A DNA stretch of 64,000 bases from Acetobacter ghanensis (GTDB taxonomy: Bacteria > Pseudomonadota > Alphaproteobacteria > Acetobacterales > Acetobacteraceae): NCBI RefSeq assembly GCF_001499675.1, contig NZ_LN609302.1, positions 652,896 through 716,895 on the forward strand, given 5' to 3'. Each line of letters opens with the position of its first letter. Within the stretch, counting starts at the first letter, position 1. Below the pieces are notes generated by a model, which was given only the letters and a program-made list of their open reading frames with translations, was not told where the DNA came from and did not search any database. Below are positions 44,626-53,391 of the stretch, piece after piece. Position numbers and translations under genes: made by a program.

Positions 44626-44841
44626 ATGACGGCGTTGCGCATATGGCCGCAGGAGGACGGGCAGCCCGTCTCGTGTCAGGAAAAGCTGCGGGTGCTGGAA
44701 GAAAACTGGCAGGAAGTGCAGCAGGTACTTGCTGATGCGTTTGAGGATGCAGTGCTGATGGGAGTAAGTGAACAGGTTATGCGTGAACGTCTGGCAGAGC
44801 TTGTGTCCTCCCTTTCTTCCCCCAAGGTGAACAGAGCATGA
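44626..44841 (+). CDS. 71-residue hypothetical protein
   Basis: A short acidic helical protein (MTALRIWPQEDGQPVSCQEK, then LRVLEENWQEVQQVLADAFE). No signal or membrane segment. It is 45 bases after mlaD, and its stop overlaps the start of the next gene as ATGA, which makes it a real member of the operon. Function unknown. Confidence 0.7.
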   Translation: MTALRIWPQEDGQPVSCQEKLRVLEENWQEVQQVLADAFEDAVLMGVSEQVMRERLAELVSSLSSPKVNRA

Positions 44842-45470
44842 CGTGTTCTGTATGGGGGCGGTATTCCCGTCTGCTGCTATTGAGTGCGCTGGCTTCCGCC
44901 AGTTTTGGGGCTTCGGCTTGGGCCGTTGGTACGCCCCTTGCGCCACCTGCGGTTTACCCGGAAGGGACATGGCAAGGTAAAGGCACGGCGGTTGTGCGCG
45001 TGCTGGACCGGTTGGACGCCCATGTGGAAGTGCTGTCCGTGCCGGTGGGGGGCGAGCCCAGACATTACAAAAATCTGGATATTCTGGCCCGGCGTTGCCT
45101 CCAACGCCCACCAACGCGTGCGCCTGATGCCGCCGCATGGTTGGAAATACAGGACACGCACCCCGGTGGGGCGAGCTTTAAAGGCTGGATGCTGGCGGCC
45201 GAACCGGGTCTAGGGGTGCTGGAAAGTTCGGTTTACGATGTGCGCATGGTGCGTTGCGAGGGGGATGATATGACCCCCTTCCTGCCGCCTTTGCCCAAAC
45301 CCGTAGCGCCGCCCCCGTTGCCTGAGGCTGCGCCGGTTGATGAGGGGGCGGCTTCCGGCGCTGCTCCAGCTCAGCCTGACCAACCGGGTCTTGCAGTTCC
45401 AGCTTCTCCCACCAGACCCGCTACCCCGGAGGCCAACCCGTTCCAGCCGGAGAGTGATGGGACGTACTGA
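44838..45470 (+). CDS. DUF2155 exported protein
   Basis: The 210-residue protein has a signal peptide (LLLLSALASASFGASAWA). The DUF2155 domain follows: KGTAVVRVLDRLDAHVEVLS, GEPRHYKNLDILARRCLQRP and SFKGWMLAAEPGLGVLESSV. A Pro/Ala-rich tail of about 60 residues ends the protein. DUF2155 proteins are common beside NDUFA12 in alphaproteobacteria; probably periplasmic, role unknown. Confidence 0.9.
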   Translation: MTCSVWGRYSRLLLLSALASASFGASAWAVGTPLAPPAVYPEGTWQGKGTAVVRVLDRLDAHVEVLSVPVGGEPRHYKNLDILARRCLQRPPTRAPDAAAWLEIQDTHPGGASFKGWMLAAEPGLGVLESSVYDVRMVRCEGDDMTPFLPPLPKPVAPPPLPEAAPVDEGAASGAAPAQPDQPGLAVPASPTRPATPEANPFQPESDGTY

Positions 45471-45507
45471 GCCTCTGGTCTGAAAAGTATTGAGCATGAT
45501 GTGCAGC

Positions 45508-45530
45508 ACAACCTGCGGCATGTAGGTTGT
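45508..45530 (+). terminator. Hairpin between DUF2155 gene and otsB
   Basis: ACAACCT and AGGTTGT (7 bp) flank a nine-base loop, 37 bases past the DUF2155 stop. There is no T-run; it may be an attenuator rather than a terminator. Confidence 0.35.
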
Positions 45531-45567
45531 GTCTGGCGCAGCAAACAGGAAATTAAAGAGGTGCGTT

Positions 45568-46311
45568 GTGTTTGGTTCCTCCTTTGCGCAGGATAACCGT
45601 TTTAAAATCCCATCTTTAAGTCAGGCAGCCTTTTTGCTGGATTTTGATGGTACCTTGGTGGACATAGCGCCCACGCCAGAGGCGGTAGTGGTGCCACCCG
45701 GCTTGCTGGATACCCTGAAATTGCTGCGTGAGGCCTGTGGCGATGCGTTAGCCATTATTTCTGGCAGGCCGATTGACCAGATTGACCATTTTCTGGGGGA
45801 TGTGCCGTTTGCGGTGGCAGGGGAGCATGGGGTTGCCATTCGTCACCGTCCGGGTGGTCCCATTGAGCGGGCTGTTCTGCCAACCATGCCACAACGCTGG
45901 CTGGTGCAGGCTTCCGACCTGCTGGCAACCCTGCCGGGTACACGGCTGGAACATAAGCAGGGCGGCTTTGTACTGCACTATCGTGCAGCGCCAGAAAAAG
46001 CAGAAGTTCTGCGTCAGGCAGCAGAGCGGTGGGTGCGCGAGTCTGACGGGGCGTTTACGCTTCAGTCTGCAAAAATGGCATGGGAAATCCGGCCAACCGG
46101 GGTGGATAAAGGGTACGCGGTATCCCTTCTTATGGAAACCGCTCCCTTTGCCGGGCGTAAACCTGTGTTCGTGGGTGATGATGTAACAGATGAGGATGGC
46201 ATGGCCGCCGTCCATCGTATGGGGGGCGTGTTCTTCCGTATTCCAGCGGATTTTCCAACTCCTGCGGTGTTCAGGGCCTGGTTGTCATCCCTTGTGGCAG
46301 GAAGGGGGTGA
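45568..46311 (+). CDS. otsB: Trehalose-6-phosphate phosphatase OtsB
   Basis: A HAD phosphatase of about 247 residues with motif I AAFLLDFDGTLVDIAP, motif II IISGRP, KGYAVSLLM and the acidic motif VGDDVTDEDGM. It removes phosphate from trehalose-6-phosphate. GTG 45568 has AGAGG six bases upstream and is favoured over GTG 45529. It is three bases before otsA, so the pair is an operon for the osmoprotectant trehalose. Confidence 0.94.
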   Translation: MFGSSFAQDNRFKIPSLSQAAFLLDFDGTLVDIAPTPEAVVVPPGLLDTLKLLREACGDALAIISGRPIDQIDHFLGDVPFAVAGEHGVAIRHRPGGPIERAVLPTMPQRWLVQASDLLATLPGTRLEHKQGGFVLHYRAAPEKAEVLRQAAERWVRESDGAFTLQSAKMAWEIRPTGVDKGYAVSLLMETAPFAGRKPVFVGDDVTDEDGMAAVHRMGGVFFRIPADFPTPAVFRAWLSSLVAGRG

Positions 46312-46314
46312 GGT

Positions 46315-47658
46315 ATGCGGAGGCTGGTCATTGTTTCCAACAGGGTGCCAGCATTACGCGGCCGTAAACAGCCTGCAGGTGGTCTGGCCGTTGCTCTGAA
46401 GGATGCCGTCCGGGACCATCCCTGTTTATGGTTTGGATGGTCAGGGCAGCAGATCGGAGGAGATAGCGCAGACAGGCCGCTTAATGTGGATACGGTCGGC
46501 AATGTTACTTACGCAACTATCGGGCTGACCCAAAGGGAATATAACGGATTTTACCAGGGTTATTCCAACGGAATTTTATGGCCATTATGCCATTACCGTG
46601 CCGGGCTTATGAACTACAGCCGGCACGACCAGCAGATTTATGATGACGTAAACACGGTTTTTGCAAACAGCCTTGCCCCCTTGCTAGAGGATGGGGATGT
46701 GGTCTGGGTGCATGATTACCACCTGTTCCCGCTTGGGAAGGCACTGCGTCATTTAAAAGTAAAAGCCCGTATCGGCTTTTTTCTCCATATTCCCTTCCCG
46801 CCATGGAGCCTGATGCGCTCTTTGCCCGAGGCTGCCTCCCTTATGCGTGCGTTGCGCGCATACGATGTGATTGGCGTGCAGACGGAAGACGATGCACGGA
46901 ATATGAATGAGGCTTTTTCTGTTCTGGGTATTCCTGCCAGGGCACGCGTCTTTCCCATAGGGATTGACCCGGACAGTTTTGCCGCCTGCGCGCGGGAAGG
47001 GCAGAGCCTGCCGCAGGTGCAACGCCTGAAGCAGGAGTTGCGTGGTATGCCGCTGATTATTGGTGTGGACCGTATGGATTATTCCAAGGGCCTACCAGAG
47101 CGGTTGCGAGGGTATGCAACGTTTCTCAAACGTTATCCGGAATACAGAGGTAAGGTGGTGTACCTCCAGATCACCCCAGTCTCGCGCGGGAGTGTGCCGG
47201 AGTATCAGAGCCTTCGTGCAGAGCTGGACCAGATTGTGGGGCATATTAACGGGACATATGGCGAATTTGACTGGACGCCTGTGCGTTACCTAACGCATCC
47301 ACTCCCGCGGGAGCTTCTGGCCGCGTTTTTTCAACTCTCCAGTGCAGCTCTTGTTACGCCCCTGCGTGACGGCATGAACCTTGTTGCCAAGGAATATGTT
47401 GCCGCCCAGCAGCCGGATGACCCCGGTATGCTTATCCTGTCCCGTTTTGCTGGTGCTGCACCGGACATGGAAGATGCGCTGCTGGTCAACCCGCATGATT
47501 CGGACGAAATTGCATCCGCTCTACATATGGCGTTAAGCATGTCTGGTTCCGAGCGCAGGCTGCGTTGGGAGCGGTTGCGCACAGATGTGTGGCGGGTGAC
47601 GGCAGCCAACTGGGCCCGGTCGTTTATTGCCGCGCTCTCAGAGGTCAGAACAGCATGA
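46315..47658 (+). CDS. otsA: Trehalose-6-phosphate synthase OtsA
   Basis: The 447-residue family 20 glycosyltransferase begins RRLVIVSNRVPALRGRKQPA, with GGLAVALKDAV, VWVHDYHLFPLGKALR, GVDRMDYSKGLPERLRGY and the nucleotide-binding LVTPLRDGMNLVAKEYVAAQ. It joins UDP-glucose (or another NDP-glucose) and glucose-6-phosphate. Its stop overlaps the dsbB start as ATGA. Confidence 0.97.
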   Translation: MRRLVIVSNRVPALRGRKQPAGGLAVALKDAVRDHPCLWFGWSGQQIGGDSADRPLNVDTVGNVTYATIGLTQREYNGFYQGYSNGILWPLCHYRAGLMNYSRHDQQIYDDVNTVFANSLAPLLEDGDVVWVHDYHLFPLGKALRHLKVKARIGFFLHIPFPPWSLMRSLPEAASLMRALRAYDVIGVQTEDDARNMNEAFSVLGIPARARVFPIGIDPDSFAACAREGQSLPQVQRLKQELRGMPLIIGVDRMDYSKGLPERLRGYATFLKRYPEYRGKVVYLQITPVSRGSVPEYQSLRAELDQIVGHINGTYGEFDWTPVRYLTHPLPRELLAAFFQLSSAALVTPLRDGMNLVAKEYVAAQQPDDPGMLILSRFAGAAPDMEDALLVNPHDSDEIASALHMALSMSGSERRLRWERLRTDVWRVTAANWARSFIAALSEVRTA

Positions 47659-48160
47659 GAAAGGCCATTCCACAGAGCCTTGTTGCACTTTTTATCATTC
47701 TGGCCGGGTGTGCCGCGCTAGGTGTGGCATGGTGGACGCAGCACCAACTGGGCATTATGCCGTGCGAGCTGTGCCTGTGGGAACGTTGGCCTTGGCGCGT
47801 GCTGATTGTAATTGGTGTTTTGGCGCCTTTTTACCAGCCCGGTTGGGGCGGCTGGCTTTGTGGATGTGTGCGCCTGTTCTGCTTGTTGCTGGTGGTCTGG
47901 CTGTGTGCCATGCGGGGGTGGAGTGGCAGTGGTGGCCAAGTCCGTTCCCAGCCTGCCATGCCGCGCATGTTGTGGGGCGCACACTGGCGGAACGCTGGGC
48001 GTCCATGCCGCTGGTGCCTTCCAAACCGTGTGATGCGCCAACTTACCTTATTCCCGGTCTGCCTGTTTCCATGGCGGTTATGGGGGGTGTGTTTACACTT
48101 GTTGTATTCGCTGGATGGGCGGTTGGTATGGTTAAGAGCAAAAAAGTCCGCTATTTTTAA
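47655..48160 (+). pseudogene. dsbB: Disulfide bond formation protein DsbB, frameshifted (possibly a sequencing error)
   Basis: ATG 47655 opens a DsbB N-terminal half: membrane helix LVALFIILAGCAALGVAWW, then quinone-linked Cys37/Cys40 in MPCELCLWERWPWRVL. After about 47835 the conserved half continues in the frame one base back: LALWMCAPVLLVAGG, GVEWQWWPSPFPACHA, KPCDAPTYLIPGLPVSMA. One base is missing in between. Adding a T to the run at 47828-47832 gives a smooth LAPFLPARLGRLALW join and a product of about 168 residues, normal for DsbB. DsbB reoxidises DsbA in the periplasm. Confidence 0.88.
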
Positions 48161-48170
48161 GGCGCGTTTG

Positions 48171-48623
48171 TCAGGCTAGGTTCTGGGCCTGCATAATAGC
48201 CTGTGCAATGGTAAACAGGCGTGCGCTGGCTTTTGTGCCGAGCTGGCTGATTTCCTCGTAGCTGAACCAGCGGACCTCCTGCGCATCGTCCCCCGCAACG
48301 GGTGTGGCAACAGCAGGTTGAGGTTCCGTGCATAAAACGGCAAGAATAAGATAGTGGAAGGTCAATGTGCCATCGGGCGCATAATGCACACTATCAAAAA
48401 CATCGATCAGAGATGTTGCCTGCGCCTGTATGGAAGTTTCCTCTAGAAGCTCCCGTTCCGCTGCCCGAAAAAAAGCCTCACCTCCCTCTACTTTCCCGCC
48501 GGGAAAACCCCACAGGCCAGCATCGGGCGCATTGGAGCGCCGCACAAGGAGAAAGTTGCTGCCACGGCGTACTATGGCAAGCACACCAGCGCGCGGGAAC
48601 ACAGGGGAAGCATGAGCGTTCAT
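48171..48623 (-). CDS. Nudix hydrolase, MutT-like
   Basis: About 150 residues from ATG 48623. The Nudix box is complete (GKVEGGEAFFRAAERELLEE), and FPRAGVLAIVRRGSNFLLVRR starts the domain. ADP-ribose, (d)NTP or a related pyrophosphate is the probable substrate. It converges with dsbB, 10 bases apart. The extra 24 residues of the longer frame (to 48695) lie over the promoter region and are not favoured. Confidence 0.88.
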   Translation of the reverse strand: MNAHASPVFPRAGVLAIVRRGSNFLLVRRSNAPDAGLWGFPGGKVEGGEAFFRAAERELLEETSIQAQATSLIDVFDSVHYAPDGTLTFHYLILAVLCTEPQPAVATPVAGDDAQEVRWFSYEEISQLGTKASARLFTIAQAIMQAQNLA

Positions 48624-48776
48624 GGTCGTGTAGTGTAGGGTGCCTTGCATACAGGTCAACCCATCTTTGCTGTAAGGCACTGCACCTCTACCCATATACG
48701 GTGTTTAATGAAACAATATGGCTAGAGCGCCGTAACAGGTTTGTTGAAAATAAAGCATAGTCAGGGAGAGTATAAC

Positions 48777-49760
48777 GTGACGGCAGAATTCATAAATATT
48801 GAGGGTATTCCCAAACCTGCCTCGCGTGTTGCGCTGGGTACGTGGGCTATGGGTGGTTCCATGTGGGGTGGCCCGGATGATGATAATGCCAGTAAAACAA
48901 TAGATAAGGCCTTAGATGTTGGGATTAATCTGATTGATACAGCCCCAGTCTATGGTTTTGGGCATTCGGAAGAAATTTTGGGCAAGGCGCTGGAAGGCCG
49001 GCGTGACAGAGTCGTGCTGGCAACCAAGGTCGGGTTGAACTGGCAGGATGGTCAGGTCTTCCGTGATAGCAGGAAAGGACGGCTTGAAGAGGAACTGGAT
49101 GCCTCGCTCAAGCGGCTGCGTACGGACCATATTGACCTCTATCAGGTGCATTGGCCCGACCCCAAAACCCCGTTTGAGGAAACCGCCCGGACGCTGGAAA
49201 AAATGGTGCAGAGCGGCAAGGTTCGCGCTCTTGGTCTGAGCAATTTCTCGCCCGAACAGATGGATGAATTCCGCAAGTTCGCACCCATTGCGACTATTCA
49301 GCCGCCTTACAACCTGTTTGAGCGTGAGATTGAAAAAGACATTCTGCCTTATGCGGTCAAAAACAAACTGGTTGTGCTGGCCTATGGCCCGCTGTGCCGG
49401 GGTCTTCTGTCTGGTAAAATGACGGCCGATCATGTGTTTACCGGGGATGATCTGCGCAAGGTGGACCCCAAGTTCAAACAACCCCGTTTTGGCCAGTATC
49501 TGAATGCGGTTGAAGGGCTTAAAACCATTGCGGAACAGCATGGCAAAAGCCTGCTGGCGCTGGCTATCCGTTGGGTGCTGGACCGTGGGCCAACCATTGC
49601 CCTGTGGGGTGCCAGAAAGCCCGAGCAGATTACAGGTGTGCAGGATGCATTTGGCTGGAAGCTGAGCGAAGGCGATATGGCCGCCATTGATGCCCTGCTA
49701 AGCAAAACCATTACAGACCCGGTGGGGCCGGAGTTTATGGCGCCCCCCGCACGCTCCTGA
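48777..49760 (+). CDS. Aldo/keto reductase
   Basis: About 327 residues from GTG 48777 (GGGAGA upstream). It is a TIM-barrel AKR with the tetrad Asp and Tyr in LIDTAPVYGFGHSEEILG, Lys in VVLATKVGLNW and His in LYQVHWPDPKTPFEE. The C-terminal NADP block is IALWGARKPEQI. It resembles the AKR11/AKR12 polyol and aldehyde reductases that are abundant in acetic acid bacteria. Substrate not predictable in detail. Confidence 0.93.
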   Translation: MTAEFINIEGIPKPASRVALGTWAMGGSMWGGPDDDNASKTIDKALDVGINLIDTAPVYGFGHSEEILGKALEGRRDRVVLATKVGLNWQDGQVFRDSRKGRLEEELDASLKRLRTDHIDLYQVHWPDPKTPFEETARTLEKMVQSGKVRALGLSNFSPEQMDEFRKFAPIATIQPPYNLFEREIEKDILPYAVKNKLVVLAYGPLCRGLLSGKMTADHVFTGDDLRKVDPKFKQPRFGQYLNAVEGLKTIAEQHGKSLLALAIRWVLDRGPTIALWGARKPEQITGVQDAFGWKLSEGDMAAIDALLSKTITDPVGPEFMAPPARS

Positions 49761-49865
49761 GCTGGAGTATGTTTTACTCTGCGCCAGTGTAGGGCACTGC
49801 ATCTGGCGCGGGGGAGGCATGAGAATGTTGACGGGGGAGGTCTTTTTTTCTCATGCTGACCCGTC

Positions 49866-50309
49866 ATGAAAAAATCGCAGCTTCCTGAGAGCGCCGGACT
49901 ACAGAGCGCCACGGTGTGCCGTTTTCCATTGCAGCGCGTTATGGAGCGGCAGGAGGCTGCGGCGTATCTGGGTATTCCATCCCGCAGAATGCGGTATCTG
50001 GTTGCGCTGGGTTATGGCCCACCCGTTATAAAAGGCACACCACAGCAGTTCCGTAAGGATGCTCTGGACCAGTACAGCGCGGACCTGTTTGCCCGTGCTG
50101 GGTTGGGGGCAGATGCACTTACGCAGTATCGCAGGCGGCGGGCGCAGGCCAACGCGGGGTTGGACCCGTTTTTGGACCTAGCCAGCCGGGATGAGTTGCT
50201 TCAGGCGCTGGCGCGGTATGGCAGCCGGTCGGTGATTGGTCTTGGGCTTGCGATTATTGTCCTATCTCACACCCCATTGTCACGCATTCTGTTCCATGTT
50301 CTGCGTTAG
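49866..50309 (+). CDS. Predicted membrane-tethered helix-turn-helix protein
   Basis: The 147-residue protein has an excisionase/MerR-like helix-turn-helix (MERQEAAAYLGIPSRRMRYL, then QQFRKDALDQYSADLF) at about residues 26-75. The C-terminus holds one hydrophobic segment (VIGLGLAIIVLSHTPLSRIL). The N-terminal domain probably binds DNA; the tail suggests membrane attachment. No family name could be given. It is single and 49 bases before uvrB. Confidence 0.7.
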   Translation: MKKSQLPESAGLQSATVCRFPLQRVMERQEAAAYLGIPSRRMRYLVALGYGPPVIKGTPQQFRKDALDQYSADLFARAGLGADALTQYRRRRAQANAGLDPFLDLASRDELLQALARYGSRSVIGLGLAIIVLSHTPLSRILFHVLR

Positions 50310-50358
50310 GTGCCGTGGCTCCCTTGCATAGGGGGGCAGAGTTGCCCATCTTGTCGGC

Positions 50359-52614
50359 ATGGGTGCTTCATCTTCCTCCACCGCGTCGCGCGGAAAAAAA
50401 CGGGCTTCTCTGAGCGAGCGGGCCGCTAGTCTGCCACCAGTTACCTTTGAACCGGACCGCCAGTCGCCTCGTCCGCGGCTGCGGAGGATGGAGGTTGTCT
50501 CCGAGTATGAACCGGCAGGCGACCAGCCACAGGCTATCAAGGAGCTTGTGACCGGAGTGGAGGGGCATGAGCGGGATCAGGTTCTGCTGGGTGTGACAGG
50601 GTCGGGCAAGACCTTCACCATGGCCAAGGTGATTGAGGCAACCCAGAAGCCGACTCTCATTCTTGCGCCCAACAAAACGTTGGCAGCCCAGTTGTATGGG
50701 GAAATGAAGCAGTTTTTCCCTAACAATGCTGTGGAATATTTTGTCAGTTACTATGACTATTACCAGCCGGAAGCCTATGTGCCGCGCTCGGATACCTATA
50801 TTGAAAAAGATAGTCAGATTAACGAGCAGATTGACCGTATGCGCCATGCGGCAACACAGGCGCTGCTGGAACGTAATGATGTTATTATTGTTGCATCCGT
50901 CTCGTGTATTTACGGTATTGGCTCGGTGGAAACCTACTCCCGCATGGTGGTCAAGTTGGAGTTGGGGGGCGAGATTGATCGAGACAAGCTGATTAAAAGC
51001 TTGGTCGAATTGCAATATCGTAGAAATGATGCGGCTTTTTCACGCGGGGCCTTCCGTGTGCGGGGCGAGAGTATTGATATTTTTCCCGTGCAGAACGAGG
51101 ACCGAGCCTGGCGTGTTTCGCTTTTTGGCGATGAGGTGGACGGTATTATCGAGTTCGATCCGCTTACGGGGGAAAAAACAGCGGATCTGCAGGAAATAAC
51201 CATTTACGCCAACAGCCATTATGTCACACCCCGCCCAACGCTTAATCAGGCCGTCAGGAGCATAAAGCACGAACTGCGCGAGCGGCTGGACCAGTTTACC
51301 CATGAGGGCAAACTGCTGGAGGCCGAGCGGCTGGACCAGCGGACGACATTTGATTTGGAAATGCTGGAAACAACAGGTGTGTGCAAGGGAATTGAAAATT
51401 ACTCCCGTTACCTGTCTGGCCGTAAGCCGGGGGACCCACCGCCAACCCTGTTTGAATACCTGCCCGAAGATGCGCTGCTTATTGTGGATGAAAGCCACGT
51501 AACTGTTCCCCAGATCGGAGGCATGGAACGGGGAGACCATGCGCGTAAATCCATTTTGTCAGACTTCGGGTTTCGTCTTCCTTCCTGTTTGGACAATCGG
51601 CCACTTAATTTTGCGGAATGGGATAAATTTCGCCCCCAGACCATTTTTGTCAGCGCCACACCCGGCCCGTGGGAAATGGAGCGCACAGGCGGCGTGTTTG
51701 CCGAACAGGTTATTCGTCCTACCGGGCTGATTGACCCTGTCACAATCATCCGCCCTGTCGAACATCAGGTGGATGATCTGCTTGCCGAATGCCGTGAAAC
51801 CATAGCCAAGGGCGGGCGGGTGCTGGTTACAACCCTGACCAAGCGCATGGCCGAAGACCTGACCGATTATATGAACGAGGCCGGTATTCGGGTCCGGTAT
51901 CTGCATTCGGATGTGGATACGCTGGAGCGGATCGAGATTATCCGCGACCTGCGTATGGGTGCGTTTGATGTGCTGATTGGCATTAACCTGCTGCGTGAGG
52001 GGTTGGATATTCCCGAATGTTCGTTGGTGGCTATTCTGGATGCGGATAAGGAGGGCTTTCTGCGCTCCCGCACATCGCTCATCCAGACCATTGGCCGTGC
52101 TGCACGAAATGTGGACGGGCGAGTGCTGCTATACGCGGACAAAATGACTGACTCCCTGACCTACGCAGTCGAAGAAACCGCCCGCCGCAGGGAAAAACAG
52201 ATGGCATGGAACGAGGCGCATGGCATTACACCGCAGAGTGTGCGCAAACATATAGGCGATATTGTTGGGTCCGTATTTGAGCAGGATTATGTGACCGTAG
52301 CCCCGGATGAAGAAACAGGGGTAGCCGAATTTGTGGGGCAGGACCTGAGCACCACTATTGCCGGGTTGGAAAAACGGATGCGTGAAGCCGCGGCAGAACT
52401 GGAGTTTGAAACAGCAGGCCGTCTGCGGGACGAAATTAAAAGGCTGGAGGCTCTGCAACTCGGTCTGGACGCACCAGCGCCATCCTCTTCCAAGGGCGAT
52501 CAGGCAGTCGGACGGCGGAAATCAGGCAAAGGGCAGGTGCCCCGTCCGTTAGGGCCGGGCGGTGGCGGGTATGAGCCAAAACCCGGCAAAGGCCGCGGCA
52601 GACGGCGCTCCTGA
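50359..52614 (+). CDS. uvrB: Excinuclease ABC subunit UvrB
   Basis: The 751-residue helicase-like protein has Walker [19 protein letters not shown], the beta-hairpin [24 protein letters not shown]-type [13 protein letters not shown], motif [11 protein letters not shown], and a C-terminal UVR domain ([20 protein letters not shown]). It checks DNA damage in nucleotide excision repair. About 40 extra basic residues precede the conserved [10 protein letters not shown], and a basic Gly-rich tail ends the protein; ATG in MEVVSEYEP is an alternative start. Confidence 0.96.
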   Translation: MGASSSSTASRGKKRASLSERAASLPPVTFEPDRQSPRPRLRRMEVVSEYEPAGDQPQAIKELVTGVEGHERDQVLLGVTGSGKTFTMAKVIEATQKPTLILAPNKTLAAQLYGEMKQFFPNNAVEYFVSYYDYYQPEAYVPRSDTYIEKDSQINEQIDRMRHAATQALLERNDVIIVASVSCIYGIGSVETYSRMVVKLELGGEIDRDKLIKSLVELQYRRNDAAFSRGAFRVRGESIDIFPVQNEDRAWRVSLFGDEVDGIIEFDPLTGEKTADLQEITIYANSHYVTPRPTLNQAVRSIKHELRERLDQFTHEGKLLEAERLDQRTTFDLEMLETTGVCKGIENYSRYLSGRKPGDPPPTLFEYLPEDALLIVDESHVTVPQIGGMERGDHARKSILSDFGFRLPSCLDNRPLNFAEWDKFRPQTIFVSATPGPWEMERTGGVFAEQVIRPTGLIDPVTIIRPVEHQVDDLLAECRETIAKGGRVLVTTLTKRMAEDLTDYMNEAGIRVRYLHSDVDTLERIEIIRDLRMGAFDVLIGINLLREGLDIPECSLVAILDADKEGFLRSRTSLIQTIGRAARNVDGRVLLYADKMTDSLTYAVEETARRREKQMAWNEAHGITPQSVRKHIGDIVGSVFEQDYVTVAPDEETGVAEFVGQDLSTTIAGLEKRMREAAAELEFETAGRLRDEIKRLEALQLGLDAPAPSSSKGDQAVGRRKSGKGQVPRPLGPGGGGYEPKPGKGRGRRRS

Positions 52615-52692
52615 TTACTGGCCCTTGTTTATGCCGCGCAACCCTTCTACCGTTTCGGCGGTTAACAGGTTCACTTTTGCGGACAACAGGGT

Positions 52693-53352
52693 ATGACCAC
52701 GTCAGAATCCACCATCCGGCCCGATTATGCAGCCTTAATGCAGGCCCCCGTATGTGCAGAGCCATTTACGCACATTGTGGTGCCGCATTTTATTCGCAAG
52801 GATGACCTGCCCAGACTGTTTGCAAGTCTTCCCGCCATTGGCTCAGGGGGGTCATTCCCGCCGCAGTCGCTCAAACTGTCTCCTCTTGTGCAGGCACTGG
52901 TGCAGGAGATGGAAGGCCCGGAACTGCGTCGGATTATTGCCCAAAAGCTGGACCTTGATCTGGAGAGTGCCCCTTCCATGCTGACCATTCGTGGCCGCAC
53001 GCGTGAAAAGGATGGGCGAATTCATACCGACTCTACGGCCAAACGTGTGACAATCCTGTTGTACCTTAACCCTGCCGGACCGGATTGGGAAAAACAGGAA
53101 GGCTGCCTGCGTCTGCTCCGTAGTCCGCATGATATTGAGGATTACGCAAAGGAAGTACGGCCTGTGGATGGCACGCTGCTCGTTTTTCCCAATGGTCCAA
53201 CCACATGGCATGGCCACAAGCAATTTGTGGGGTCACGCTACACCATTCAGCTTAATTACATGACTGAGGACGCCAAAGCCCGCTCGGAGCTCCGGCGGCA
53301 CAAGCTCTCGGCGCTCGCCAAAAAACTGCCTTTGCCCAGTATGGGTTATTAG
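52693..53352 (+). CDS. 2OG-Fe(II) oxygenase family protein
   Basis: The 219-residue protein has the iron-binding HxD in GRIHTDSTAKRVTILLYLNP, the distal His in PNGPTTWHGHKQF and the oxoglutarate Arg in GSRYTIQLNYM. This is the double-stranded beta-helix oxygenase layout, close to prolyl-4-hydroxylase-like proteins. The substrate is unknown. It lies between uvrB and an exported protease, 39 bases before the latter. Confidence 0.85.
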   Translation: MTTSESTIRPDYAALMQAPVCAEPFTHIVVPHFIRKDDLPRLFASLPAIGSGGSFPPQSLKLSPLVQALVQEMEGPELRRIIAQKLDLDLESAPSMLTIRGRTREKDGRIHTDSTAKRVTILLYLNPAGPDWEKQEGCLRLLRSPHDIEDYAKEVRPVDGTLLVFPNGPTTWHGHKQFVGSRYTIQLNYMTEDAKARSELRRHKLSALAKKLPLPSMGY

Positions 53353-53391
53353 GATTTTTTCTTGCTGTTTCAACAGGACAGAGGATTTTTC

